Positions 25,343 to 39,599 of a stretch of DNA of 64,000 nucleotides are shown one piece after another. The position numbers were made by a program, and so were the translations under genes. Position 1 is the first letter of the stretch. Each line of letters begins with the position of its first letter. The DNA is from Paramecium octaurelia (Eukaryota > Ciliophora > Oligohymenophorea > Peniculida > Parameciidae): assembly GCA_905182995.1 (NCBI GenBank), contig CAJJDP010000062.1:310001-374000 (forward strand). Direction: 5' to 3'. Under the pieces are notes generated by a model. It saw only the letters and a list, made by a program, of their open reading frames with translations. It searched no databases and was not told the DNA's origin.

Positions 25343-26281
25343 ATGAGAATCTTTATAATAGTTGGCTTGATAGCGTTAAGCAATTGTGTCTCATTTAGTT
25401 TAACATAAAGATGTGCTTGCAGTGAATATAAATAAACTCTATGCGAAGCTTATCCTTATTGCGCTTGGAGTGGAACTGCCTGTGTTGACATGGATTGCAC
25501 ATACTTAAAATCAGCTGATACATGCACCGGACCAAAGTCAGGATATCAATGTTCATGGAATGCTTCATCAAGCAAATGTGAAACCCACACATATACTTGT
25601 TCTGAAGTTACAGAAGATGACTGCTCACAAAAGATATTTGGATTTAATTGTATGTGGGTGAATGACAAATGCTAAGATTTTTCATGCTCAACTGCTACTT
25701 CTGCTGCATGCGATCCATTCAATTGTGCTATGTTAGATTCATCTAGCACATGCAGTGAGCCTAAAAGCGTTGATTGTTCCTCATTTTCAACCCAAGCTAC
25801 TTGTAATTAGTCAGATGGAAATGGTAATATGTGCTACATGAACAACGACTCTGTTTGCACATAATATGATATTTACTCTCAAAATTGTGGTGATTATTCA
25901 AGCACAAAGGAATATTGTCAACAAATGTGTACATTTGTGGATAGTTCAAAAACATGTTAAGCAAAAAGTTGTGCAGATTTTACAAATTAGGATGATTGTA
26001 TCTTATAATTGGACTTGACAGCATTGAAAGTTATTCCATGCACTTGGAGTGGTACAGCTTGTTAAGAATCTACAGCTGCAGATGTCGAAAAATTGGATAT
26101 AATCTCATGCATGGTTGTAACAATGTTAAACTATAAATGGTCATTGGATGACGGCAAATGCACTGCATGCACATCATTTACAACCAATCCATAGTTTTAA
26201 TATTTATAGGATTATATGAACGGAAGCTATGGTATTCAAATCGGAGCCATTATTGTTGGATTAAGCTTAATATTCAATTGA
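25343..26281 (+). CDS. Cysteine-rich secreted, GPI-anchor-type surface protein
   Basis: 312 aa, no intron. An N-terminal signal peptide (MRIFIIVGLIALSNCVSF) is followed by a Cys-dense ectodomain with about 33 Cys in regular 10-20 residue spacing and two copies of a CxWSGTAC motif (near residues 41 and 233). The end is a small-residue segment plus a hydrophobic tail (GIQIGAIIVGLSLIFN), the form of a GPI-attachment signal. This layout resembles the small GPI-anchored surface proteins and variable surface antigens of Paramecium. It is far shorter than classical immobilisation antigens. Role as a surface coat is inferred. Confidence 0.75.
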
Positions 26282-26658
26282 GATTTATAATTCACCATTA
26301 TCATTCAATTTTTGTAAATTCAATTTTTCTTTCAATGCCAGATCTTCTTCTAACTTCTTTTTTCAATTCAAACTAGCTTAAATAGGAGAAGGACATAGAA
26401 AACATAACAATAAATTGTTAATTTATTACATTTTATTTAAAACAGTTTCACTTTTTTTTATTTAATTAAAATGCTGTATTTTTAAATTTAAAATTCATAT
26501 CAAAGCTCCATTTTTTATATGAATTTTGAATAAAATTATTTATGCTGAATATATTCTTTAAATATGAGTTAGATGGATGTTGAAATAATTCAATTTAATT
26601 TCATGCGCTTTTAATAAATATAAATATACATTATATATTAAATTTATATTATAATTTA
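26282..26658. other. Intergenic AT-rich sequence
   Basis: Between two plus-strand genes; holds the 3' region of the Cys-rich gene and the promoter of the PITH gene. No motif recognised. Confidence 0.4.
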
Positions 26659-27305
26659 ATGCAGCAGCATTAACATGGTCCAAATTGTGGATGTGCGGAA
26701 TACATGTTTAATGAAGATGCAGATGATTTATATGGTCAAATAGAGATTGATAAAGTTGATTGTTTGAATGAAACAGCACAAAATGTCAAATAGATCATTA
26801 GACCAGAAATAGAAAAAACTAAAAAGGTAATTTTGAATGCCATACTTAGAATCACTTTGTGTAATCTGATTTAGACTCAGAAATTATTGTCATCATTCCT
26901 TTTAATGAGACTGTGAGAATCAGATAGATTAATGTCGTGAGTTTAAATGAGGAGTCAGCACCCAACCTAATGAAGGCCTATATCAACATATCAAATGTGG
27001 ATTTTGGACTTATAGAAACACCTTGTGTGGAAGTATGAATCTACTTTTTAAATTAGCAATTTGTATTAAGTCCAAACTTAGATGGCTAATTTGGGAATGC
27101 AGTCAAAGTATCAAAATTTGAAAATGTTAATAATCTTATATTGTACATTAAATCTACAGTCAATGATCCCATTCGAATATCCTATATTGGAGTGAAGGGA
27201 ATAAGGACATTTTAATCAAAATAACTTGCAAATACCATTTATGAATTAAATCCATTGGCAAAGCAAGTTGATCCTGATAAAGTTGTATTTGATAGTGTGT
27301 GTTGA
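26659..27305 (+). CDS. PITH-domain protein (PITHD1-like)
   Basis: 199 aa with introns of 23 and 24 nt. Starts MQQHQHGPNCGCAEYMFNED. The remainder is a PITH domain: LYGQIEIDKVDCLNE, then SDLDSEIIVIIPFNETVRIR, the loop with NEESAPNLMKAYINISNVDF, and the closing ISYIGVKGIRTF. PITH was named from the C-terminal proteasome-interacting domain of thioredoxin-like TXNL1. Stand-alone proteins starting with H/C-rich HGHGCxC, like PITHD1, lack the thioredoxin part, as here. The His/Cys N-terminus is also conserved in that subfamily. The partner in ciliates is unknown; proteasome association is inference from the family. Confidence 0.9.
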
Positions 27306-27363
27306 TTTTTAATATTTTGATATATTAATTATAATTATATCGTTTTCTGTTCTATAGTATTTA

Positions 27364-28421
27364 ATGGAAGAGCTAAGAAAATCAATTATCAAACAAGAAG
27401 AAGAGAAGATGAATAATAAATTAACATTATTGGAATAATCAGTTGGATTTCCATTAAATGAATATATGAACCAGGACTTCATTAACAAAATCCCAGAAGA
27501 TAGTTTTTTATGGTACATTTTCTGATATTAGATCTTAAAGGCAAGTTCTATCCAATAAGTATTTAGTTATGAAAGGAGTAAAACCATCAAAACAAGATAT
27601 TAGGGAACATCGATTATACGAAGAGATAACATTTCACGATTTTGTAAATGAGTGTTTACAGGCTATTATGTTCTTCCATTTGATCATTATGGATTTTAAA
27701 CTCAATTTACGAATCATTACAGACTCTATTTAAACCTTATAATAGTAAATTCAACTTCTAAAAGAATATTAATAAATCAAGTTTGATCAACCAAATAGAC
27801 TTTCAATAAGTTACACTAGACATAAAAGTCTGAAAACTGAGATATTTAGATACTACAAAATCAAATACAAAGTGGCTATGAACGATTAAGAATAAAAATC
27901 TATTTATTCCTATGGCGATGATTTGACATGTTTTTTTCCAATATTACCGAATAGTAATACTTTACATTTTACTATTTTGGGCAAAAAGATAGATGGAGGA
28001 GAGAAATTTGAGATTTTGAGCAAAATAGACATGGGACTAGACGAAGTTCTTGTATCATTTGATTTAAAGACTTATGCAAAGGAATAAATCAAACCTTGCA
28101 TCTTGACTTTAGATTATAGAGATGAATCTCAAGATGCTCTCTATGAGGGTCCAAATCCTATTGAATTAAGGTAATCCATATCTATAATTAAGATTTTAGT
28201 TACAAATGCCTTGCGAATAACGAATCTAACTAATGGAAGGACTATTAGATAGACAAAAGAAAGTGGAAGATTAATATAGAGAATAAATGCAATTGAAAAA
28301 CAACTCCATACAATAAATCATAGAACCATTTGATGATATTGTTTATATTCAAGGAGAAGATCTAAAGCATAGGAATCAAACTGAAGACAGAGAATTTTGT
28401 TCAGCATGCTTAATATTTTGA
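27364..28421 (+). CDS. Hypothetical protein with coiled coils and possible C2-like beta domain
   Basis: 335 aa with introns of 28 and 22 nt. Starts MEELRKSIIKQEEEKMNNKL. A helical N-terminus and a Gln-rich coiled coil (TLQQQIQLLKEYQQI) are followed by a probable beta-sandwich region, about residues 165-280 (NTLHFTILGKKIDGGEKF, IDMGLDEVLVSFDL, CILTLDYRDESQDALYEG), reminiscent of a C2 domain but without a clear calcium-binding Asp cluster. Another coiled coil (LLDRQKKVEDQYREQMQ) and the end CSACLIF close the protein. The C-terminal Cys could be lipid-modified. No family assigned. Confidence 0.55.
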
Positions 28422-28480
28422 TTATTTTAAGGATGAATTTCTATTGTCACATTATGAACAAATTAATTATAGTAAAAAAT

Positions 28481-30334
<1,854 letters not shown>

Positions 30335-31536
30335 TTATTTTTAATTTATTAATAAATTTGTTATTTTAAAATATATCATAGCTATTCTTTTGGAGGTGCT
30401 TACATACTTTAATGGAACCCTATCAGAAATCCAAAATAGAAATGTTCAAACCATTTTACATTTTCAAATAACTGAAGGGTTAAGAATTTGGAATATATTA
30501 ATTCTATAAGATTAATATTGAATAAAGTTAGGAATTATTTACAATACTATTTAATAGATTATCTATTGCATAATGTATGTATGCTTTGACTAATTAATGT
30601 GAAAAAATAATACTTACTTAATAATCATTTCTAAGTCTATTTTAATTTCATTAATAATACCATATTCATACCTTAAACTTGTTGATCAATTCAATTTAAT
30701 TCCCTTTTCACAATCTTCGAATAACCCTAAAATTAAATACCAAATCTACAATTTTCATATCTTTTGGCTAATTTTAAATAATTATCAATTAAATGGTAAA
30801 AAAGATAAATTCCAAATAAATTTAGGTATATTTTATAACATTAAATAAAGGCAGATAGTGATGATGTGTCAAATTGTTTAATTTTTATGCCATTATTTAC
30901 AATTCTAAATACAAATAGAAATCCATCAAATTAATCAAATAATATTTGATTTAAAAATATATAACTTAACTACTCTATCAGATTGAGAATAATATAATAA
31001 TGATATTTATTTAAGGATACTTTATTTTTAGTTAATATTAATGTTCATTATCAAAGAAATGGTTGGTCAAAAATTATTTGATATTAAAGTCTCTCTTTTT
31101 GGATATTTTCATTTTAAGCAGGTAATTTATATTATTTAATTCAGCTAAATTTGACAATAAGATTTTTGTATGAGTCATAATAAATCATTCAGTGGCTTAT
31201 TTTAATATTTTAAATTCTATAGTAAGATTTATAACAATAAAACTTTGCTCATATATTGTATATTTGCAATAGCAGAAATTAAATTAAATAAGATGTATCA
31301 ATTTTGGTCTTATTTAATATCATTAAATTTAGGAATCATATAATCAAGCATTTCATTATTTTTACATAAAAATAGAGTTGATAGGCACCCCAGATATGTG
31401 CTATTTGAAATGAATATAGATGTAGCTTTTTTTATGTTAAATGAAAAATAATGAGTTCAGTCAAAAAGACCTTTTGAGCAATAGAGAAATAATAAAAATA
31501 TATTATATTTAAGAAATTCGTTTTTATTTTAATTAT
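30335..31536. other. Long divergent intergenic region
   Basis: 1.2 kb between the 5' ends of the CDPK and lectin genes. Very AT-rich with no coding frame or motif that I recognise. Confidence 0.4.
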
Positions 31537-33473
31537 ATGAAAACAATTATCATAATAACACTTATTTTCGTTTGCCTTTCTAAAAATGCTAATGTAACAA
31601 GAGAGTTAGAAATAGGAGTTATTTAATTTGAGGAAGCCAAAGGATCATAAATTTATAATCAAGTATTTTCCTATTAAATCCCAGCTAGTCCGATTTGATA
31701 CTCCATTCGCAAAACTTCCTTAAGTGGCTTTGGCCTTGGTAGAACATACATCTACAACAGCTCTATTTGCAAAAGTGAAAAACATAACCCAGCATGATTT
31801 CATCATCCAATTTTTTAGTGCTGTCACTTTGAATGCAACTTACAGATATTTAGCAACTACAGATGCAGATGTTTACATCAACTGTTCAAATTTCAGAGCT
31901 ACCCAACAAGCTATATTTAGATACCCTTAACTCTAGTCAAATGTAGAAGCCATGGCTTTTCTTGTTGGTTATCATCATAATGGATTTGTTAATATTTCTA
32001 TAGATTAGAGCAACAATCTAGCAAAGTTATAAATTAATACAAATGATGTATAATCAACAGCCATAGGGATGTGTTTGATTGTTGGAAGCAATCTTAGATT
32101 TGGTGATGAGGCAGATACTCCAAAATTTAGTGGAAGAGTAAGCAGTCAAGGATAGACAAGGTCATTGTCATTCGTAGCAAGTATTTTAAAAATATTATTT
32201 ATTGAGGTTTAATAAAGTAGTGAACAAGCAAAAGAGAAAAATAGAGAAACGTTAACTGATTTGGTAAAAATTGTAATTAACTAAAGAAAACCTTTTTTGA
32301 TAAAGACTAAATAGTGGAAGCACCATCATAGAGTAGCGAATAGTTTATTGAAGTTCCAGAAAGAGAGTCAATAAATGATCAAAATTTGAATTAATTAGAT
32401 GTGCAGGAAGTTTCAGAATCTTAAGATGAAGAAGAAATCTAAGAGTTCGAATAGGAAATATAAGATGATACAATTTAAGAAGAGAATTCTGATGATGACA
32501 TTAGTGAAGAGGAAGATGATGAATACTTTTGGAGCTCAAAAGATAAGCAATAGTAATAATCTAATGTTGATTTTGAATTATAATTAACTTTGCTTCAAGA
32601 TGCTTTAAAAAAGAAACCTTAGATTTAATAATAAACTATTAAAGAAATAATTAAAAATTCTCCTGGTAATTAGAAAGAAAAGAAATAAAAATAGTCTATA
32701 AAAAAATAAAAAGAAACAACTTAGAAGCATAATACTCAAGAACCAATTGAATAAACAAATTACACTAATGAAACTCTTAATACTTAAATATTGAATAATG
32801 AAGAAATTGATATGCAACTGTAATAAAAAGAATCCCATGTGAGATCATTAAAAAAAGCATTAAAATTAGTGGATACAGTTAAAGAAAAGGAATTGGAAAT
32901 TCTATTTCCCTAAATTGAAAACCAAAAAGAATAATTAAATAATCAAGTATTGAATGATGTTAAGGTTGATAATAAAATTTAGGAGGACCCAGAATTGCCA
33001 AAACTAATTGGATATAAAAGTCCATTGATTGATGATATTCCAAAAATGGAAGAAATTATTCAGGTGAAATAAAAGGAAAAGAAGTTTACATAGAAGCTTG
33101 ATGGTTACATGCAGAGTTTTTCATAAGATACTTTTACTTAGAAAGTCCAAAAAAAAAAGGAAGAGGATTAAATTAAATAGATTGAATCTATAGAGAAAGA
33201 AACAATATAGTATGAATAGGCACAATTAATTCAACTTAAGGGTCAGTCTCATTCAGCTAAAGTTGTTTATGAAGCTTCTGAAGAATCTCTAAGAAAATTT
33301 GAGGAAGATTTTGAAAGAAGAAAATGTACATTTTTATATTTAAGATAGAGGAAAAAATGAAAGAAATTAAATAACAATTAATTCCAGAGAATAAGCCAAC
33401 TAAAATTAAATTTTTGTCTTTAGCTTAAGAGGACGAATAGCTGAAATCATATAAGGATTTCTTTTACAATTGA
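31537..33473 (+). CDS. Secreted H-type lectin domain protein with long E/Q-rich tail (possibly two genes)
   Basis: As one model: 622 aa, introns 22, 23 and 23 nt. A signal peptide (MKTIIIITLIFVCLSKNANV) precedes an H-type lectin domain: RFDTPFAKLPQVALALV, then FAKVKNITQHDFIIQFFSA and TLNATYRYLAT, matching the family's F-PxVxLxI and NVTxxGF signatures. From about residue 235 the sequence becomes highly acidic and Gln/Lys-rich (EENSDDDISEEEDDEYFW, KKQKETTQKHNTQ), with no further domain. The frame is continuous with no TGA between the parts. However, their composition is so different that the tail may belong to a separate gene whose start I cannot see. The lectin part likely binds GalNAc-type glycans outside the cell. 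Confidence 0.6.
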
Positions 33474-33631
33474 ATATTATTAATCAAACCTAATATAAAA
33501 ATTTTATTCAATCTGTTTCCTTCTGATTCTTAGAATAATTGTATCTTCTGAATATCGAAGAGTTTGAAGAAATCTAATATGATCTAAGTTAATATTTTCA
33601 ATATTGAAGGTGGTAAAATTATTAATTTAAA

Positions 33632-36206
33632 TCATTTGAATTATTTTTAAGACGAAGGTCTTTTCTATCTTGGAGGAGTAGATGGTCGTTTTCTTAACAA
33701 AGCTTCATTGTTGTCAATAACTAAGTATTTAGCAAATCCTTTTTTTCTTTAAATGGGCTCTTCCAAATCCATCCAACGTTACTCTTGAATTGGAGCAGCA
33801 GGTAATATTACTTTTGGGATGATTTCTCCTCTTTTAGATATTGTCAAAATAGCTTTGAGGATATAAATAATATTTTACATCCTTTGCATTGAGGTTAATT
33901 ACCTCCATAATCTGGACAGGAAAAGATTGTAATTACATTATTGTTTTACCTTTCAAATCCTTCCATTGTTGGTTCGTGTGATCTTATTATCATATTTAAG
34001 GAATTCTCTTATAAAAATTTATTAATTCTATTTGTTCCAAATCTTAAAATCTATTTATTTTAAAATATATCTCTATCTGGGTTTGGTTGATTTTCTAGTT
34101 CCTCTTCTTATAAACATGGATCAGACCATAAAAGTTCCAACGCTACTTTTTATTGATACTAAAAATAAATAGAAAAAATTACAGTCTTAGGATCATGAAC
34201 TATTTCTAATGGTTTTTATATTAATTCAATCTCGTCTATAGTTCTCATTGTTTATCCTATTCCACCATGAACACAAAAGATTTTGTCTTCAATAACAGCA
34301 GCTAATGGCATATATTAAAAAACTCTGTTAATTCTTTAGTAAACGCTGTTTGGATCCATAATATCTTCTGCGAATTTGATAAAACATTCATCAGCAAACC
34401 CAAATATTTTATTAACTATGGGGTCTTCATGATGCCCTCTAAGTAGATGAATTTGATCAGAATATTTAATTTTTAATGTAAACAATAACAGAATGATTTC
34501 CAAAGATCTTGATCCTCTATCTACATAATCCCCTAAAAATAAATAATCTTAGGAATCAATATCGCCATTATATAGATTATCATATGGAGCCTTAAAGTGA
34601 TCAAAAAACCTCATTAAATCTAGATATTGACCATTTAAATTTCCATATATTTTTATTGGTCTTCTCAATCTTAATAAGTTTGGTTCTTTTTCCAGAATTC
34701 TCTAAACTTCATCACATAACTTAATTATCATTTCTTTCTTAATGCCTGTTAATAAATTAGAATTTGGAGGGATCTATGCATAATCCTTAGGTATCAATAG
34801 ATTCTGCATGAATGGTTGACATAATTAATCTAAAAATTAGGATTTGTTTTAAGAATTAGGATCTAAAAATCCTGGTCCCAATTTTTTATGTTCATCTTGT
34901 AATTTATCTATTGGTACTTTCTTAACCTAATTTGTTATATCCTCTTCTGGACCATAAGTCATAGCCACTAGTGCCTGATTAGCCAATCTAATATTTTTAT
35001 TAGTTGCACTTGATACTCTAACTTACTGATATGAATTTTAACCTAGGGTTAATTAAATAAGTACTTTTTTGTTGAGCTGAGGCTTATTAATTTGTTTTTT
35101 TAAATTAATCTTAAGTTTATGCTAAAGGCTAAGAAGGCTTGGGATTAAAGGATTATGTAAATGATTAATCAGCCTTGATAGTGTTCATTTACTTTAATAA
35201 TTGAGGTGTTTAAGCAAATCTCTTACTTAAATCAATTTTAAGGATTCCCTCAGTGGGAATATTGGGTTGATCCGAATCAAATCCTCCATGGAGATATAAA
35301 AATTATTCCACCAACCATGAGGAGTGTCTGAATCTCTGAATTGGTTAAAACTTGTACCAATCAGATGTTTCAGTATCATAGATTTCAAAAGGTAATGTCT
35401 CTCCTACATTGTTTGACCTACCTCCAATAACTAACATTAATGTTCCTAAAAATAAGGTCGAGTGTTAATATCGTTAGGCTGGTTACTCAGTTTATGATCT
35501 ATAGGGAGCTCTTACCCAATCCCATCTACCATCTCGATGTCTTCTGAGACCCCAAGTATCATTCAAAGCACTTTGATCACTTGTACGACCTCCAAAGGCA
35601 ACCATCATACCGTTAGCTGACCCTGTTGAGCACAGCGCTGCAGAATGATATACTCTCACAACAGGTTATTCAGAGGAGCATTCTAATTTTTACCACGAAT
35701 AAGGAGATTTCTCTAAATTAAAACTCCAAACATCATTTACAGGTTCTTGGCCTGTATTTCCACCAAATACTATCAAATAAGGCTTTATTAACACCATAGT
35801 ATGACCATATCTTCTTCCTGGTGTTGTTCCAATCACAGGCACAGTGACCCAAGTTCCAGTATCGTCTCTTAATTCAAATACATATAAATTGTCATCTGCT
35901 AATCCACCACCTCCTACTGCTCCTCCGAATATAATCATTTAGTTTAATTCAATAGCTAATGCCTGATGTGCTGCTCTATTCGTAGGTACATTTCCACTAG
36001 CTTCAACTCGCTTCCATTTTTTTTAAATTATATCTCCGATATACACATCTCCTGTGATTACATACCTTCCTGTATCTCCAACCGCACCTTTAAATCTTTA
36101 TTCAAAGTATACCTCCAAATAATGCGATCTTATTAGGGGCTATGACACAAATGGTGTGACCAAAACGAGGTTAGGGATTATCTCCTGCAAAATTCACACT
36201 TTCCAT
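33632..36206 (-). CDS. Kelch-repeat Ser/Thr phosphatase (PPKL/BSU1 family) with altered catalytic site
   Basis: 824 aa after four introns (25, 25, 24 and 26 nt). Residues 1-380 are Kelch repeats (for example [50 protein letters not shown]). From about residue 470 there is a PPP phosphatase domain. Domain order and the C-terminal segment ([14 protein letters not shown], then a basic Pro-rich tail) fit PPKL/BSU1 enzymes of plants and alveolates. GDYVDRG, VHGGIG, LLWSDP and IIRSHE are kept. The first metal motif reads GNLNG instead of GDIHG, GNHE reads GHHE, and SATNYCG reads SCPDYGG. Three metal ligands are thus changed, so it is probably weak or inactive. It is convergent with the lectin gene. 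Confidence 0.88.
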
Positions 36207-36239
36207 TTTTATTTTAAATATTATTTTAACGATATATAT

Positions 36240-36383
36240 ATGAATTCAAGGCTGGCCAGACCATCGACACCAAAGAAACCTTTTGATCCAAATTTAATAA
36301 GATAATCCGCTAAAAAGCCTTTCTAATTCAAAACACAGGAACCAAAAATACTCATTATAGAATACTACCATATTAATATTTGA
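36240..36383 (+). CDS. Possible small basic protein (47 aa)
   Basis: Starts MNSRLARPSTPKKPFDPNLI and ends at TGA. The Pro/Lys-rich start is more protein-like than surrounding DNA, and its ATG is 33 bp from the divergent PPKL start. It may be the first exon of a longer gene. No family. Confidence 0.3.
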
Positions 36384-37054
36384 TATCATTATTTGCATGT
36401 TATTATTATCTTATAATCAACTTACGATGACCTTTCTGCTTCTCAGATGTTCAATAGCCACACAATTAAAATTGCTCTATTCAGTTTTACTTAATTTACA
36501 TATTTATTGATAATAATTCATGTCTATTAATACTCGTATTATTTTAATGCAAGGACTATCATCCAAAATTAGTGAGATTGATTTATACAATATAACATGA
36601 TAAGTAAATAAAAAGAAATAAGAAGGGATGACTATGATTTTTCGATTTATTTAATACACTCCATGTTTAAAATATATCTATTTAGCTGGTAAATAATAAA
36701 CACATTGCCATGGAAATATAGCATTCGTATTATATAGAAATAATAATATTTTATTATTAATGTATGATTAACAATTATATTAATGAATAGTCTATAACAT
36801 TATTGCAACTTTTGAATAACCACATATATCATCAATCAATAATCTTAAGATTGAAGTTTAACTTACTTATAATTGAATTCACAACCTAAAATTCATTATT
36901 GGATTGATCAATTTAAAAATATTAAAAATAAATATTATTAGTTACAAAATATGTGTTAGAGAATCAGAAGTAATTTTTTATAATTAATTAATATAATAGT
37001 AGCAACCCTATTTGAAGGAGCAATTATTTTATTATGTAAAATTATTAATAATAT
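36384..37054. other. AT-rich intergenic region
   Basis: No coding character seen up to the 3' end of SF3A1. Confidence 0.4.
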
Positions 37055-38472
37055 TCATTTCGGAGGAGGGGGTGGGGGAGGAGGAGCTGGTCTTGGAGGC
37101 TGTGGTCTCTATTAGGGTGGAGGTGGTGGTGGTGGTTTTCTATGATCCTCCTCAAAAATATCTGGTCTTTTCTTTTTTAATTAAGAAAGATGTTCTGCAA
37201 TCATATTGCCTGGTTACAATGTTGTAGTCTTGCTTCTCTCATTTATTTCCTTCTTTATTTCACTATAACGAGGATCTTGTAGTTCTAATTGGATATGTTC
37301 ATTGATTTAATTCTTGGGAAAATTCTTGCCACAAATCTCGCATTTTATTAAGACTAATTCATTTTATGAGGTTGGCCTTTGATAATTTGATATGATTGGG
37401 GCACTACTATCCCCTTATTGACCTGCTTTTTGTAGAGTTGAATTTAAGGTTATAATTTATTTTTCTTTTGGTTGTTATGGATTATTAATAATTCTAGATA
37501 CAACTTGTCCTGTCTATACTAGGTTTTGCTATTACTCTAAAAATAGACAACCATATTACAAAATTATGCTTAATCAGCACCTTTAAAGTCCATTTTATCA
37601 AATCTTTAGATTCCCTTTTCATAAACCTTATCTATCCTATCATCTTCTGCAAAATCGATAGTCTCACAAATCGTAAAGTCATTCCAATCAATCATTGCCA
37701 TTTATTCTATCATATTACTATACGAATAATACATTTCTCATCTTCATCTTATTATTGCTTTCTATCTTTTTCTTCCTTCAAATAAATCTCGTACTCATAT
37801 TTTTCTTGACATCTTTAATATATTACTTATCGATCCTAAACGTATGTCAACAATCTATCGATTTCTTCCTTTTTTGGTTGTAAACATTTTGTATAGGCAT
37901 CAACTAAATTTGAAAAGAATTGAAATAAATCATGAGTTGGTTTTAAGAAATCATACTATGGATTCATTTTTTCCCTTTCTGTCAAGGCAACCAAAAACTT
38001 CTTACCATTCTTAGCAATGAATATGGCTGTATGCTTAATAATGTCTAGATCTAAGGCAGATAAATTTCTAGGCTGTTCCACTGTGTATTGATCATTAGGA
38101 GGAGCCTTTACTACTTTCTTAGGCTATTCGCTTTTGGGTACAGGTTTTGTTTTCTAATCCTCTTCTTCCTATATTGGTGCTATAATGATGATTAAATGAA
38201 CTTGTACCCACTAATCCTCTTGCAAACTCAGTAATTTTATTTTCATAATATGGTCTATAAGGATCATCTCTTCTCAAAAAACAAAAATTTGGATTGCTTA
38301 ATTCCTTTTGCATAACAAGATCTTCAAATGTTGCTCCATTTTTTGCTACATATTCTGCAGTCTTATCCGCATATTCTAATTATAGGTACATTCTAATACT
38401 TTTGATATTTGGAGGAGGAATGACAATATTCGATGATCTATTCTTAATTAATAATTAAGCTTCTAGCACCAT
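37055..38472 (-). CDS. SF3A1: Splicing factor 3A subunit 1 (SF3A1/Prp21)
   Basis: 446 aa with introns of 28, 26 and 23 nt. Two SURP domains: residues about 25-85 (TAEYVAKNGATFEDLVMQKE, FLRRDDPYRPYYENKI) and about 125-190 (TAIFIAKNGKKFLVALTERE, PTHDLFQFFSNLVDAY). Downstream is the SF3A3-binding region with DWNDFTICETIDF and the C-terminal CEICGKNFPKNQINEHIQ block with its conserved Cys pair. The protein ends in a Pro-rich tail (HRKPPPPPPPQQRPQPPRPA). It is the U2 snRNP SF3a subunit that recruits SF1/SF3A3 at the branch site. Human SF3A1 has a C-terminal ubiquitin-like domain; this protein stops before it, as in yeast Prp21. Confidence 0.93.
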
Positions 38473-39599
38473 TAAAAGAATAATTAATAATATGAGATTA
38501 AAATTCTTCAATGAAATATTTTCATAAAAAATGAAGCTATTGCAATTATTACATAACTACTTTTAGAGATGTGTTTAGAATAAAGATGTAAGTTGAAATA
38601 TTTGTTTACTACTTAAGTAAATATTGAGAGCCTAAACTTATACATATATATTAAATTAAAATTCAAAAGTGATTCTATAGAAAGCCAAAAATCTTAGGAA
38701 CATCAACTATTTTACAAAGAAACTTATAAATATTAAATTGTTTTATAAGATCTAAATGATAAAATTTAAATAGACTTATAAAAATATTGTCTTAACTCAT
38801 TCACTTATAAATTAAATACATTTAAATTCTTCTTATGTATGACTTATTCAGATTTCTAAAGAATAGTTATTGAGTCCATAAGGAAAGAAATTCTCCTTTG
38901 TAAATTAATGCAAATAAGTTCTAAGGAAAGGAATTCTCATTGAAATTAATTTGGTATTAAAATTATGAATTTAGTAGATTCAAAAGCTCTTTTTTCTACA
39001 AATAAAAAAAGTCTAATCTTATTTCTACATGAAATTTTCATGTTTCTCATACTATTATTGATTAAAATCTGATCAAATAAAATTCCGTTGCCTAATAGTT
39101 GAAAATTTATTTACAACTCTACTATTTATATTAAGCTCATTCTGTATACAATAAGACATTTATAGAATATTTAAATATAACTAAGGTTATAATTGTCCAT
39201 TTTATGAGATAAACCAATCCTGTTGTCTTATTAAATAAATTCAAATTGTAATAAAAATAATTCACTGAGGGTTTTTCTTTAGAAATACGAATAATATTAT
39301 TAAAATTCATTTAAATTGCATATCTAATATTGCTCTTTCAGAGTCTACCTGCTGTTTTATTACATAAAGAATAGATTACATTTTTTTCTATAAATAAAAT
39401 TATTAAAAATTCGAAATGGAAGACTAAATTGAAATTGATTAATCTTAATGTATTTTTTAAATAAGTATGTTTTAAATTCGATAAGAAATGTAATTTAATT
39501 ATATGATATCAAATATGTCCTAATGGAAAAAACATGTTTATAAATGCTAAAAGTGCTGCAGAGATTGTTTAATCTTGATTGAGATTAAACTAAAATTAA
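38473..39599. other. AT-rich region; possible C-terminal extension of the next gene
   Basis: Upstream of SF3A1 and downstream of the membrane protein gene. The frame of that gene stays free of TGA down to 38937 on the minus strand. That part has Ile/Asn/Lys-rich composition typical of noncoding AT-rich DNA, so I do not count it as coding. Confidence 0.35.
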
